From contig NZ_AP031496.1 of the NCBI RefSeq assembly GCF_042850945.1, positions 4,154,001-4,218,000 on the forward strand: 64,000 nucleotides of DNA. Direction: 5' to 3'. The notes beneath the pieces were generated by a model. It saw nothing but the letters and a program-made list of their open reading frames with translations, was not told where the DNA came from and made no database searches. Positions within the stretch are counted from its first letter, which is position 1. Every line of letters starts with the position of its first letter. The stretch is from Halioxenophilus aromaticivorans (GTDB taxonomy: Bacteria > Pseudomonadota > Gammaproteobacteria > Pseudomonadales > Cellvibrionaceae). Position numbers and translations under genes: made by a program. This document shows, piece by piece, positions 17,228 to 26,450 of the stretch.

Positions 17228-17827
17228 TTAGGCTCCTTGCTCTGGATCGATACCAACGGTCAGAAGGGCGTCACCTTCATACGAATAGGGAGGCACCTCC
17301 AGATTCAAGGGGGCGGGAACGCCCTTGTAGACTCGACCGGCCAGGTCGAATTTGGAACCATGACAGGGGCAGAAGAAACCACCCTGCCAGTTAGCACCGC
17401 CAAGGTCTGTGGCGCCCACCTCGGGCCGGAACATAGGCGCGCAACCCAAGTGTGTGCACACACCCAATAACACCAAAAATTCGTCTTTCAACGAGCGGTA
17501 TTTGTCTGTGATGTATTCTGGCTGTTGTGGTTCTGCGGATTCTGGGTCGCGGACTAAACCGTCAACCTTATCGATGCCAGCAAGAATTTCTGGCGTGCGA
17601 CGAACCACGTAAACCGGCTTACCACGCCATTCCAGCGTGACCATTTGGCCGGGCTCAAGGTTGGCTATATTGGCTTTCACCGGCGCTCCGGCAGCTTTCG
17701 CTTTTGCGCTGGGGTTCCAGGAACCAACAAAGGGCACTGCGGCACCGACTGCGCCCACAGCGCCGACCACGGAGGTGGCTGCCGTCAGGAACTTGCGTCG
17801 ACCGGCATTGACACCGTCTTCACTCAT
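17228..17827 (-). CDS. petA: Rieske iron-sulfur subunit of cytochrome bc1
   Basis: A 199-residue Rieske protein of the bc1 complex. The N-terminus has a twin-arginine signal (RRKFLTAATS) that also serves as the membrane anchor. The 2Fe-2S motifs are CTHLGC (Cys124, His126, Cys129) and CPCHG (Cys153, Cys155, His156): Cys124/His126/Cys153/His156 are the ligands and Cys129-Cys155 the disulfide. The start is ATG 17827 because GGAGAG lies 6 bases before it; the in-frame ATG at 17842 would overlap that ribosome binding site. It is first in the petA-petBC operon. Confidence 0.96.
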   Translation of the reverse strand: MSEDGVNAGRRKFLTAATSVVGAVGAVGAAVPFVGSWNPSAKAKAAGAPVKANIANLEPGQMVTLEWRGKPVYVVRRTPEILAGIDKVDGLVRDPESAEPQQPEYITDKYRSLKDEFLVLLGVCTHLGCAPMFRPEVGATDLGGANWQGGFFCPCHGSKFDLAGRVYKGVPAPLNLEVPPYSYEGDALLTVGIDPEQGA

Positions 17828-18055
17828 GAGGATCTCTCCCATATCAGGCCTTCTATCTATTGGATAGCGGAGTGTGTATTACTAAGTTTAGAATTTAGAA
17901 ATTTGTTTTATGGGGCTACGCCAAAATTTTGCGACATGGTATATAACTTGTCGAAGCTAAACAATCTACGCGACGGTTCAAAAGCGTAAGCACTCAGCTG
18001 ACGTTGACCTTAATCAAGCGCGCATACCATACTAATTTTAAGGGCATTTTGCGAA
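17828..18055. other. Spacer upstream of petA
   Basis: AT-rich, no gene. It lies between the rpsI terminator and petA and is expected to hold the petABC promoter. Confidence 0.4.
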
Positions 18056-18092
18056 CCAAAAAAAAGCCCGGGGGGTGAATCCCGAGCTTTTT
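18056..18092 (-). terminator. Terminator of rplM-rpsI
   Basis: AAAAAGC-C-CGGG (18061-18072) pairs with CCCG-A-GCTTTTT (18081-18092) with one mismatch. A-run 18058-18065 gives the minus-strand T-run. Confidence 0.85.
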
Positions 18093-18129
18093 GGCAAGCA
18101 TTCGCAGTTCGATGATCCGAACCAGAAAC

Positions 18130-18522
18130 TTAACGCTTGGAGAACTGAGGCTTCTTACGAGCTTTACGCAAGCCGACCTTTTTACGTTCAACTTCACGCG
18201 CATCACGGGTAACAAAACCAGCTTCACGCAGCGGACGACGCAGTTCTTCGTCGTAGGCCATGAGCGCGCGGGTTAAACCGTGACGAATAGCACCGGCTTG
18301 ACCGAAGCTACCACCGCCTTTAACGGTTGCTTTGATGTCGAACTTTTCGGTGGCGTCTGCTACATCTAAAGCCTGACGTACGATCATACGAGCCACTTCG
18401 CGACCAAAGTACTCCTCAAGAGCGCGGCCGTTAACCGTGATGTTGCCACTACCTTCGGTGATGAATACGCGAGCAGTCGAAGTTTTACGACGGCCTGTAC
18501 CGTAATATTGTTGTGCAGCCAT
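18130..18522 (-). CDS. rpsI: 30S ribosomal protein S9
   Basis: A complete 130-residue S9. The N-terminus is QYYGTGRRKTSTARV, the middle is KGGGSFGQAGAIRHGLTRAL, and the C-terminal tail RKKPQFSKR ends in the conserved Lys-Arg that reaches the ribosomal P site. It follows rplM by 12 bp, the universal L13-S9 operon, and is followed by a terminator. Confidence 0.99.
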   Translation of the reverse strand: MAAQQYYGTGRRKTSTARVFITEGSGNITVNGRALEEYFGREVARMIVRQALDVADATEKFDIKATVKGGGSFGQAGAIRHGLTRALMAYDEELRRPLREAGFVTRDAREVERKKVGLRKARKKPQFSKR

Positions 18523-18534
18523 GATTCCCCCTAA

Positions 18535-18963
18535 TTATATGTTCAGTTCTTGCGGCTGTTGCGCAGTGTGTGGGTGCTCAGTGCCGGCGTAGACTTTGAG
18601 CTTTTTGAACATCGCACGGCCCAATGGCCCTTTTGGCATCATGCCTTTTACGGCAATCTCGATGGTGCGCTCGGGAGCTTTCTCGATCAACTTGTCAAAG
18701 CTGATGGATTTGATACCACCAATGTAACCAGTGTGGTGATAGTACATTTTGTCGGTAGCTTTACGGCCTGTTACGCGAACTTTCTCGGCGTTGATTACTA
18801 CGATGTAATCGCCAGTGTCCACGTGTGGGGTGTATTCGGGCTTATGCTTACCGCGCAGACGATGGGCGATTTCTGCCGCCATACGACCTAGCGTTTTACC
18901 TTCTGCGTCAACGACGAACCATTCGCGCTGCACAGACTCGGGCTTGGCACTGATAGTCTTCAT
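18535..18963 (-). CDS. rplM: 50S ribosomal protein L13
   Basis: A complete 142-residue L13 with KPESVQREWFVVDAEGKTLGR at the start, RLRGKHKPEYTPHVDTGDYI in the middle and the MMPKGPLGRAMFKKLKVYAG signature. First gene of rplM-rpsI. Its promoter should lie within 18964-19200, where no separate gene is seen. Confidence 0.99.
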   Translation of the reverse strand: MKTISAKPESVQREWFVVDAEGKTLGRMAAEIAHRLRGKHKPEYTPHVDTGDYIVVINAEKVRVTGRKATDKMYYHHTGYIGGIKSISFDKLIEKAPERTIEIAVKGMMPKGPLGRAMFKKLKVYAGTEHPHTAQQPQELNI

Positions 18964-19208
18964 GTTGTAATTGCCTAAACTAAAGTCAGTTGATAATTGC
19001 CGCTACAGCGGCGGTTTACGGTGGCCAAATGGGCCAGGGTAAAAAGGGTTTACCCTCTAAACAAGCGGGCGGGTTACCCCGCTCTGATTGGCCGGCGCAC
19101 AAGTTAATGCATGTACAGTGCTGCCTGGGCTGTATTAGCCATGCCAAAAAGGAGCGCGGATTCTACTTGAGCGGCGACACAAAAACAAGCGGTTTAAAGC
19201 CTGTGCGG

Positions 19209-20321
19209 TTAGGGCTTGTGAGGGCGAGACAAATACTCATTACTTTGCATCTCCAGCAGTCGGCTGGTGGTGCGCTCAAATTCAAAATTTAGCCTGCCGC
19301 CGGCGTAGATCTCAGCCAGAGGCACGGCTGCCGACACCACCACTTTCACATTGCGGTCGTAGAACTCGTCCACCATATTAATGAAGCGACGAGCTTGGTC
19401 ATCTATTTGTACACTCATTTGTGGCACGTTAGAAATCAACACGGCACAGAATTCCCGCGCCAGCTCGATGTAATCATTTTGTGAGCGCGGGCCATCGCAC
19501 AGGGCGGTAAATTCAAACCAAACCACGCTCTCCGCCACCGCCTTAGACGGTATAGGACGCCCTTCGACCTCCAGCGCCTCAGCCAAACGCACGTTGCCGA
19601 CATCTAATACCAAGGAGTCAAAGCTGGATTGCAAACTAACCTCGGCCTGTTCATCCAACGGGCAGTGATAAAGTTCGGCTTGCTCCAGGGCGCGCAGACG
19701 ATAATCTACCCCACCATCCACGTTGACCACTTCGGTATGCCGGTTGAGCAAATCAATGGCTGGTAGAAAGCGCGCCCGCTGCAAGCCATCTTTGTAAAGA
19801 CCATCTGGCACAATATTAGACGTCGCTACTAGACTCACTCCTCGGGCGAACAAAGCCTCCAATAAGGTTGCCAGGATCATCGCATCGGTGATGTCCGAAA
19901 CAAAGAACTCATCAAAACAAATCACTCTAGCCTCCGCCGCAATGCGGTCGGCAACGATCTCCAGTGGGTTCTTTTGGCCGTCCAGGGTTTTCAGCTCCTG
20001 GTGCACACGGCGCATAAAACGGTGGAAGTGAGCGCGCATTTTTTGCTCAAACGGCAAGCTATCGTAGAAGTTATCCATGAGATAGGTTTTGCCACGGCCT
20101 ACCCCGCCCCAAAAGTACAAACCTCTTACAGGCTCCACAGGCTCTGGCACGCCACCCAAAAGCCGTTGCAAAAAGCCTTTTTTGGGCGCCGAAACGGGCC
20201 TAGCAACCAAGGCGTCATAGAGCGCCTGCAGTTTTTCCACAGCAGCACGCTGAGCTGGGTCGAAATTGAAATCTTCGCGCTCTAGATCTCGCTCGTGCCG
20301 GGCTAGTGGCGTGTTTTGCAT
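19209..20321 (-). CDS. zapE: Cell division ATPase ZapE (AFG1-like)
   Basis: A 370-residue AAA-type ATPase of the AFG1/ZapE family, which associates with the Z-ring and affects FtsZ bundling in E. coli. Walker A is GGVGRGKT, Walker B is VICFDEFFVSD, and sensor region is LVATSNIVPDGLY. The C-terminal part (RRFINMVDEFYDRNVKVVVSA) matches the family. The start is ATG 20321, giving MQNTPLARHERDLEREDF as in relatives; an upstream in-frame GTG at 20366 would add 15 unrelated residues. It is divergent from zapG, so two division-linked genes share an intergenic region. Confidence 0.95.
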   Translation of the reverse strand: MQNTPLARHERDLEREDFNFDPAQRAAVEKLQALYDALVARPVSAPKKGFLQRLLGGVPEPVEPVRGLYFWGGVGRGKTYLMDNFYDSLPFEQKMRAHFHRFMRRVHQELKTLDGQKNPLEIVADRIAAEARVICFDEFFVSDITDAMILATLLEALFARGVSLVATSNIVPDGLYKDGLQRARFLPAIDLLNRHTEVVNVDGGVDYRLRALEQAELYHCPLDEQAEVSLQSSFDSLVLDVGNVRLAEALEVEGRPIPSKAVAESVVWFEFTALCDGPRSQNDYIELAREFCAVLISNVPQMSVQIDDQARRFINMVDEFYDRNVKVVVSAAVPLAEIYAGGRLNFEFERTTSRLLEMQSNEYLSRPHKP

Positions 20322-20681
20322 AGCGTTTTCCAAATTACTTCCTGTGGCAGTGGGGCAGCCGTGCACAGTGCTGAACCCAGTTTACAAACTTGATCAATGC
20401 AAAGTTGACCCATTTAAAGCTGACTAATACGGGGCCTTCGTCAAAATATTAATGACTACCCCGCTTTGAAATGAAAAAGCATTATAATGGCAAGCCCAGT
20501 TATCACCTAAAGAGATTTGCACGCGCCACAGTAGCCAAGCCCGATTGCCCGGTCATCGTTGTCTTTTAGACTAACGTATAGGCCACGAAAGGCCCCTTTG
20601 AAGGTGGGAAACCATTTCCCGGTGGGTACGGTCAGTGCTAATCTCCCGGTTCAGAAATTGTCTTATTGCATGGAGTCGATA
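20322..20681. promoter_or_regulatory. Divergent regulatory region between zapE and zapG
   Basis: 360 bp with no gene. A consensus -10 hexamer TATAAT lies at 20483-20488 facing zapG, though no good -35 is placed 17 bp before it. The rest must carry the zapE promoter. Confidence 0.35.
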
Positions 20682-21155
20682 GTGTTTTCAGAAACTACCC
20701 TAATCCTAACCGCTGGTGTTTGCTTGTTCGTTGGCGCCGTCATTGGTTATGTCATTGCCGCCGGTGTTGCCCCGTCTGGGTCTGGCCGCCGCACCTTGGA
20801 AAACCGACTCAAATCCACCGAACAACAGCTCGAGGACTACAAAACCGAAGTTACACAGCACTTTGAGCGCACCGCTGATTTGGTCAACAACCTTACCGAA
20901 AGCTACAAAGACGTACACGAACACCTAGCCAAGGGCGCCGCCCACCTGGCAGACCCTAACCTGGGCCAGCAATTTTTAACCAACGCCGACAAAGCGTGGT
21001 TACCGGATGAGTCTTCGGACGAGCTGGTCGATGAAAGCGCCAATATCGAGCCACCAAAAGACTGGGCACCGGAAAAAGGCACCCTCAGCGAAGACTTCGG
21101 ACTGGACAAAAAAGCCGGAGAAGCCTCATCCGAGCCCACTAATCGCCCCTCCTAA
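20682..21155 (+). CDS. zapG: Z-ring-associated membrane protein ZapG (YhcB/DUF1043)
   Basis: A 157-residue protein with one N-terminal transmembrane helix (TLILTAGVCLFVGAVIGYVIAAG), then a coiled coil (RRTLENRLKSTEQQLEDYKTEVTQHFERTADLV) and a charged, disordered tail. The pattern YKxEVxxHFxRTAxLxxxLxxSYxxxxxHLA matches YhcB/ZapG, which links envelope synthesis and division in E. coli. The start is GTG 20682, preceded by GGAG at 6 bases; ATG 20670 is possible but lacks a ribosome binding site. Confidence 0.88.
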   Translation: MFSETTLILTAGVCLFVGAVIGYVIAAGVAPSGSGRRTLENRLKSTEQQLEDYKTEVTQHFERTADLVNNLTESYKDVHEHLAKGAAHLADPNLGQQFLTNADKAWLPDESSDELVDESANIEPPKDWAPEKGTLSEDFGLDKKAGEASSEPTNRPS

Positions 21156-21197
21156 TGCCCTACTCATCGCCCAACAGATCTTGATTTCTGTTCTATG

Positions 21198-21240
21198 AAC
21201 ACCAAATACCTTAGTATGCATCACTAAGGTATTTAGTGTT
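21198..21240. repeat. Long near-perfect hairpin between zapG and algW
   Basis: AACAC-C-AAATACCTTAGT (21198-21215) pairs with ACTAAGGTATTT-A-GTGTT (21223-21240): 18 positions with one mismatch and a 7-base loop. It is AT-rich and lacks a T-run, so it is not a classic terminator. It could be an operator, a mobile repeat or an RNA stability hairpin. Confidence 0.6.
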
Positions 21241-21278
21241 CCCTATCCGCCAGACTTACTGTACTACCCAAAACCACC

Positions 21279-22406
21279 GTGAAACGAGTGTTTAACTATA
21301 TTGGCGGGCCAACCATAATTGGCCTCTGCGTTGCCGCTTTGGTACTGTTTTTCAGCCAAGAGCGCTCGTTGCGCCTGCCCGACGTTTCCCTGGATTCGTT
21401 CCGCCAACCCACCGCCCCAACCTCCTACGCCGATGCCGTAAAAATCGCAGCGCCCTCGGTGGTTAATATTTACGCCCGCAAGTTTCCCGATAAACATCGC
21501 TACCCGTTCATTGACGATCCGCTATTTCGCCACTACTTTAACAACGCTAATCGCGCCATGCAGCAGCGCATGCAATCGGCCTTGGGCTCCGGCGTTATCG
21601 TTAACACCGATGGCTATATCCTAACCAACAACCACGTGATTGAAGGCGCCGTGGAAATTGTGGTGCTGATTAGCGACGGCCGAGAAGCCTTGGCTGAGGT
21701 TGTAGGCACCGACGCCGAAACCGACCTAGCCGTGCTCAAAGTTGAACTAAAAGGTCTGATACCAGCCACCCTAGGCAAGCCCAAAGAAGCCCAGATCGGC
21801 GATGTGGTATTGGCCATCGGCAACCCTTTTGGCGTGGGCCAAACCGTCACCCAGGGCATCATCAGCGCCACCGGCCGCTATGGCCTTGATTTAAGCAACT
21901 ACGAGAACTATATCCAAACGGATGCGGCCATTAACCCCGGCAATTCCGGTGGCGCCCTAGTGGACGCCCACGGCGCACTGCTGGGCATCAACACCGCCAT
22001 CCTCGACGATGCATCACCTTCGGTGGGCATCAGTTTCGCCATCCCTTCCGACCAAGCCATGCAGGTTTTGCGCAACATCGTCGAAAACGGCCGCGTGGTG
22101 CGCGGCTGGCTTGGGGTGGACGCCTCGCCGGCACCGCAACAGGTGGCCGAACAGGTGGGGCTGGAAAGCGGCAATGGCGTGATCGTCACGGGAGTGTATC
22201 GCAATGGCCCCGCCCATTTGGCCGGCCTGCTGCCCGGCGACATCATTACTCATATAGACCAACAACCCGTGGGCAATGGCCGTAACGGCATGAACCAAAT
22301 TGCGGATAAAAAACCGAACGATGAAGTGATGGTGGATGTGATTCGCAACGGCCAACGACTGCGCTTGATCGCCCTGCTGGCCGAAAAGCCAGTGTTGTCC
22401 GGCTGA
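21279..22406 (+). CDS. algW: Membrane-anchored periplasmic serine protease AlgW/DegS
   Basis: A 375-residue HtrA-family protease with an N-terminal membrane anchor, one trypsin-like domain and one PDZ domain (about 285-370). The catalytic triad is His119 (TNNHVI), Asp149 (ETDLAV) and Ser223 (GNSGGAL). A single PDZ domain and anchor mark it as DegS/AlgW rather than DegP. It starts the cascade that cleaves the anti-sigma factor of the envelope stress sigma factor. The start codon is GTG. The position between zapE/G and the his/murA block matches Pseudomonas algW. Confidence 0.94.
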   Translation: MKRVFNYIGGPTIIGLCVAALVLFFSQERSLRLPDVSLDSFRQPTAPTSYADAVKIAAPSVVNIYARKFPDKHRYPFIDDPLFRHYFNNANRAMQQRMQSALGSGVIVNTDGYILTNNHVIEGAVEIVVLISDGREALAEVVGTDAETDLAVLKVELKGLIPATLGKPKEAQIGDVVLAIGNPFGVGQTVTQGIISATGRYGLDLSNYENYIQTDAAINPGNSGGALVDAHGALLGINTAILDDASPSVGISFAIPSDQAMQVLRNIVENGRVVRGWLGVDASPAPQQVAEQVGLESGNGVIVTGVYRNGPAHLAGLLPGDIITHIDQQPVGNGRNGMNQIADKKPNDEVMVDVIRNGQRLRLIALLAEKPVLSG

Positions 22407-22569
22407 CCTACCGAATGCGGGCTCAGCGCTAGGCTGGCCCCCTCCTGCACACAGCGGCATCCTAGGCGATGCACGGCTGTAGTGGCTGCTGAAAATACGA
22501 GGCCGATACTCAAGGCGAGCCGATGGTCCGCACTCATCTCCAATCGAGCTAGGCTATATCGGCTTGTGT

Positions 22570-23880
22570 TTAATCTTTAATGCGATACTCGGCCGATTGC
22601 GCGTGCGCTTGCAAGGATTCGCCGCGCGCCAGTACCGACGCTACCTTACCCAACTCAGATGCACCCTGCTCGGAACAGTAAATAATGGAACTGCGCTTTT
22701 GGAAATCGTAAACCCCCAAAGGCGAAGAGAAGCGTGCCGTACCTGAGGTTGGCAGCACGTGGTTGGGGCCGGCGCAGTAATCACCCAGGGCCTCTGGCGT
22801 GTGGCGCCCCATAAATATAGCCCCGGCGTGTTTTATTTTGGGCAGGCAGGCGTCTGGGTCGGCCACCGATAACTCCAAGTGCTCCGGCGCTATTTTGTTG
22901 CTGATGACCAAAGCCTGGTCGAGATCACGCACGCGGATAATGGCCCCACGACTGGTAAGGCTCTGCCGCGCTATGTCAGCCCTATCCAAGGTGGGTAACA
23001 AGCGCTCAATACTGGCCTGCACCTGGGCGATGTATTCGTCGTCGTAGGCCAGCAATATCGACTGCGCCAACTCATCGTGCTCGGCCTGGGAGAACAGATC
23101 CATGGCGATCCAATCTGGGTTGGTCTGGCCGTCGCACACCACCAGAATTTCGGAGGGCCCGGCGATCATATCAATTGCCACCTGACCAAACACCGCACGT
23201 TTGGCCGACGCCACAAACACGTTACCTGGGCCGACGATTTTATCCACCGGCGGTACCGTTTCGGTGCCGTAGGCCAGTGCAGCCACGGCCTGGGCACCAC
23301 CCACAGCGAATACTCGGTCAACACCGGCAATGTCGGCCGCAGCCAACACCATATCGCTGATCACGCCATCCGGTGTGGGCACCACCATAATCACTTCGGC
23401 AACGCCGGCAACCTTGGCGGGTACGACATTCATTAAAACGGAAGAAGGATAACTGGCTTTGCCACCGGGCACATAAACACCAACGCGTTCTAGCGCTGTT
23501 ACCTGTTGGCCAAGCACGGTGCCGTCGGCCTCGGTGTACCGCCAAGACTCGGCCTTTTGATGCTCATGGTATTGGTGAATGCGCTGGGCGGCCTGCTCCA
23601 GGGCCTGACGCTGGGGTTCAGAAATACGAGCGCGAGCTTCGGCCAAGGCCGTTTTCGACAGTTCCAAATCGGAGGCGGCAGATGGCTGCCAGCGGTCGAA
23701 CTTTGCGGTGTATTCCACCAAAGCTGCATCACCACGGGCGCGGATATCGGCAATAATGGCGTGCACTGTCGAATTTACATTACCGCTAACGGTTAGATCG
23801 GTGGCTAAAAGCGCCTGCAACTCCTGCTCAAAGTCCGCGCTATTGGCGTCGAGGGTGCGCATAAGCGATGCCTGAGTCAT
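22570..23880 (-). CDS. hisD: Histidinol dehydrogenase
   Basis: A 436-residue HisD, which oxidises L-histidinol to L-histidine with two NAD in a zinc-dependent reaction. The signature IDMIAGPSEILVVCDGQTNPDWIAMDLFSQAEHDE, the catalytic-base region EHLELSVADPD and the nucleotide-binding GGAQAVAALAYGTETVPPVDKIVGPGN are all present. It follows hisG by 26 bp in the order ibaG-murA-hisG-hisD. In Pseudomonas hisC follows; here the operon ends and the convergent algW begins. Confidence 0.98.
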   Translation of the reverse strand: MTQASLMRTLDANSADFEQELQALLATDLTVSGNVNSTVHAIIADIRARGDAALVEYTAKFDRWQPSAASDLELSKTALAEARARISEPQRQALEQAAQRIHQYHEHQKAESWRYTEADGTVLGQQVTALERVGVYVPGGKASYPSSVLMNVVPAKVAGVAEVIMVVPTPDGVISDMVLAAADIAGVDRVFAVGGAQAVAALAYGTETVPPVDKIVGPGNVFVASAKRAVFGQVAIDMIAGPSEILVVCDGQTNPDWIAMDLFSQAEHDELAQSILLAYDDEYIAQVQASIERLLPTLDRADIARQSLTSRGAIIRVRDLDQALVISNKIAPEHLELSVADPDACLPKIKHAGAIFMGRHTPEALGDYCAGPNHVLPTSGTARFSSPLGVYDFQKRSSIIYCSEQGASELGKVASVLARGESLQAHAQSAEYRIKD

Positions 23881-23906
23881 GTTCAGTTACCTAAAACCTT
23901 ATTTAC

Positions 23907-24539
23907 CTACGGATTAGCCACGGCGGTGCGCAGCCCATCGATCAACTGCTGGATGCGTTGGTGTTTCATTTTCATGGACGCCTTGTTCACAATCAGCCGC
24001 GAGCTGATGTCGGCGATCTCCTGGCGCGGCTCAAGACCATTGGCGCGCAAAGTATTTCCGGTATCGACAATATCAACAATTTCATCGGCCAAACCGATGA
24101 TCGGAGCGAGCTCCATGGCGCCGTACAATTTGATGATGTCCACCTGCCGGGCCCGGGCCGCGTAGTACTGCTTGGCGACGTTAACAAACTTGGTGGCCAC
24201 GGTAATTCGGCCAGATTTTAACGGCTGACCTTTGATGCCAGCGGTCATCAGTTTGCAGCGCGCGATGCCCAGATCTAAGGGCTCATAAATGCCCTCGGCA
24301 CCGTGCTCCAACAACATGTCTTTACCAGAAATACCTAGGTCTGCAGCGCCAAATTGCACATAGGTAGTCACATCTACTCCACGCAGCACAATTAGGCTCA
24401 CCCCAGGCTGATTGGTCTCAAAGGTCAACTTGCGGCTTTTGCTGATGTCTTCCAACGGCTCCAACCCTACACGCGCCAATAGCGGCAGGGTCTCTTTTAG
24501 AATTCGGCCTTTGGTTAGGGCAATGGTTAGCTCAGTCAT
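23907..24539 (-). CDS. hisG: ATP phosphoribosyltransferase, short form
   Basis: A 210-residue HisG catalysing the first committed step of histidine synthesis (ATP + PRPP). It is the short form, lacking the C-terminal ACT-like regulatory domain, so a HisZ partner should be encoded elsewhere. The PRPP-binding loop EIVDIVDTGNTLRANGL and N-terminal LTIALTKGRI are clear. It lies 15 bp after murA. Confidence 0.98.
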   Translation of the reverse strand: MTELTIALTKGRILKETLPLLARVGLEPLEDISKSRKLTFETNQPGVSLIVLRGVDVTTYVQFGAADLGISGKDMLLEHGAEGIYEPLDLGIARCKLMTAGIKGQPLKSGRITVATKFVNVAKQYYAARARQVDIIKLYGAMELAPIIGLADEIVDIVDTGNTLRANGLEPRQEIADISSRLIVNKASMKMKHQRIQQLIDGLRTAVANP

Positions 24540-24554
24540 AATTTGGGTTTTAAA

Positions 24555-25817
24555 TTAACCTGGGATTCGGCGTATGTTGGCGCCCAACATTTGCAGTTTT
24601 TCTTCAATACATTCGTATCCGCGATCAATGTGATAAATGCGGTCTACCAAGGTTTCGCCCTCGGCCACCATGCCGGCAATCACCAAGCTGGCAGAAGCCC
24701 GCAGGTCCGACGCCATCACCGGCGCGGCTTTGAGCTTTTCTACACCAGTTACAATGGCGGTATTGCCTTCCAAGCGGATATCGGCGCCCATGCGGTTGAG
24801 CTCGTGAATTTGAATGAGTCGGTTCTCGAAGATGGTTTCGGTAACCGCTCCACTGCCCTCGGCCACCGCATTCATGGCCATAAATTGGGCTTGCATATCG
24901 GTGGGGAATGCCGGGTACGGCGCCGTGCGCAGGCTCACCGCTTTAGGACGATTGCCTTTCATATCCAGCGCGATCCAGTCGTCGCCAGTACTGATGTTGG
25001 CTCCCGCCTCTTCCAACTTGAGCAGCACCGCCTCTAGCATGTGCTCGTTGGTGTCTTTCAGTTTGACCTTGCCGCGGCTGGCGGCTGCGGCTACTAAGTA
25101 GGTGCCGGTCTCGATGCGGTCTGGCATCACGTCAAATCGGCAGCCGTGCAATTGCGGCACGCCTTTGATGGTTAGCGTATCAGAGCCAATACCAGATATA
25201 TCCGCCCCCATAGCCACCAAACAGTTGGCCAGGTCCACCACCTCGGGCTCCCGCGCGGCGTTTTCGAGCACGGTGGTGCCGTCAGCCACTGCGGCTGCCA
25301 TCATCAGGTTTTCGGTACCGCCCACGGTAACGGTATCCATAAAGAAGTGGGCACCTTTAAGCCGGCCGTTACTGCGAGCCCGGATGTAGCCCTGGTCAAC
25401 TTCAATAGTGGCTCCCATGGCCTCCAGGCCACGCAAATGGATGTCCACCGGCCGGCTACCAATGGCGCAACCACCCGGAAAAGACACGTTGGCTTCACCG
25501 TAGCGGGCAAGCATAGGCCCCAGTACCAAAATCGAGGCCCGCATGGTGCGTACAAGCTCGTAGGGCGCTGTAAATTCATTGATAGTGCTGTTGTCCACCT
25601 CAACGCTGAGCTTCTCGTCAATGGTTACCCCCACCCCCATACAACGCAATAGCGCCAACATGGTGGTTACGTCGTGCAAATGGGGCAAATTACCTACCTG
25701 CATGGGCGTATCCGCCAGCAGCGTGGCGGCCAATATGGGCAGGGCCGAGTTTTTGGAGCCGGAAATGCGGATCTCGCCCCTAAGCGGACCACAGCCTTTG
25801 ATAATCAGTTTATCCAT
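24555..25817 (-). CDS. murA: UDP-N-acetylglucosamine 1-carboxyvinyltransferase
   Basis: A 420-residue MurA, the first committed enzyme of peptidoglycan synthesis and the target of fosfomycin. The catalytic loop is PGGCAIGSRPVD with Cys117 (Cys115 in E. coli numbering). KNSALPILAATLL near the N-terminus and the YECIEEKLQMLGA C-terminus are conserved. It lies 44 bp after ibaG. Presence of Cys rather than Asp in the loop predicts fosfomycin sensitivity at the enzyme level. Confidence 0.99.
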   Translation of the reverse strand: MDKLIIKGCGPLRGEIRISGSKNSALPILAATLLADTPMQVGNLPHLHDVTTMLALLRCMGVGVTIDEKLSVEVDNSTINEFTAPYELVRTMRASILVLGPMLARYGEANVSFPGGCAIGSRPVDIHLRGLEAMGATIEVDQGYIRARSNGRLKGAHFFMDTVTVGGTENLMMAAAVADGTTVLENAAREPEVVDLANCLVAMGADISGIGSDTLTIKGVPQLHGCRFDVMPDRIETGTYLVAAAASRGKVKLKDTNEHMLEAVLLKLEEAGANISTGDDWIALDMKGNRPKAVSLRTAPYPAFPTDMQAQFMAMNAVAEGSGAVTETIFENRLIQIHELNRMGADIRLEGNTAIVTGVEKLKAAPVMASDLRASASLVIAGMVAEGETLVDRIYHIDRGYECIEEKLQMLGANIRRIPG

Positions 25818-25861
25818 AAAATAAAAGCCAGACAGGAATGAAATACAGCGCTAGAAACGGC

Positions 25862-26092
25862 TTAGCCGGCTTGCTCTGGCGTGAGGGTACGCATGTTAAC
25901 CGCGTGCACAGTGCCACTGGCGATGTAATCAGACAGCAACCCGTATACCAGCTGCTGCTTTTTGACAGGATTTAAGCCTTCGAATGCAGGGCTAACAACC
26001 ACTAGATTAAGGTGATTACCGGCCATTTCCACCTCTGCGGTGCAGCTCGCCAGTTTGCTTTCTAACAGTTGCTTGATCTCTTGCTCTAGCAT
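25862..26092 (-). CDS. ibaG: BolA-family protein IbaG
   Basis: A 76-residue BolA-like protein of the IbaG/YrbA group, with the helix-turn-helix-like core VSPAFEGLNPVKKQQLVYGLL and HAVNMRTLTPEQ. Family members bind glutaredoxin-coordinated Fe-S clusters. The start is ATG 26092 because GAGG lies 6 bases upstream; a longer frame from 26146 has no ribosome binding site. It precedes murA as usual. Confidence 0.93.
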   Translation of the reverse strand: MLEQEIKQLLESKLASCTAEVEMAGNHLNLVVVSPAFEGLNPVKKQQLVYGLLSDYIASGTVHAVNMRTLTPEQAG

Positions 26093-26450
26093 GGAGGACC
26101 TCATCGTTCGGGATTCGTCGTCGGTGGGGGCCATGGCACTACCCACCAGGAAGGCGCGGTAGTTTATAGAAACCCGAGCCGCATTGCAGCCCGGGCCGGA
26201 TAATTAGTTTTGCACCACTTGCGGCTTACCTAGCCATTGAAAGGTACTGGGATAAAAAGCAAGACCTTTTATTCCTTTCAATTTCAAAGACTTATATCAT
26301 TTCAAAGGCTTGTGTCACGTTAAAAGACTTGCACCTTCAAACTTGGCCGCACATGGTCATTTAGCAGCCCTGCTACCAAAGCCTCACACTTCGGCGGCAT
26401 CGCTACTTTAATTCAATGCATCGCGCTAAAGCACTGCCCTGCGCGAAGGA
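26093..26450. other. Gap where mlaB is expected, with a degenerate tandem repeat
   Basis: Related genomes carry mlaB (a small STAS protein) between mlaC and ibaG. I read both strands and saw no STAS-like frame. There are three degenerate copies of an 18-19 bp unit (26281-26298, 26299-26316, 26317-26335; consensus near ATTTCAAAGGCTTGTGTC). Confidence 0.5.
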
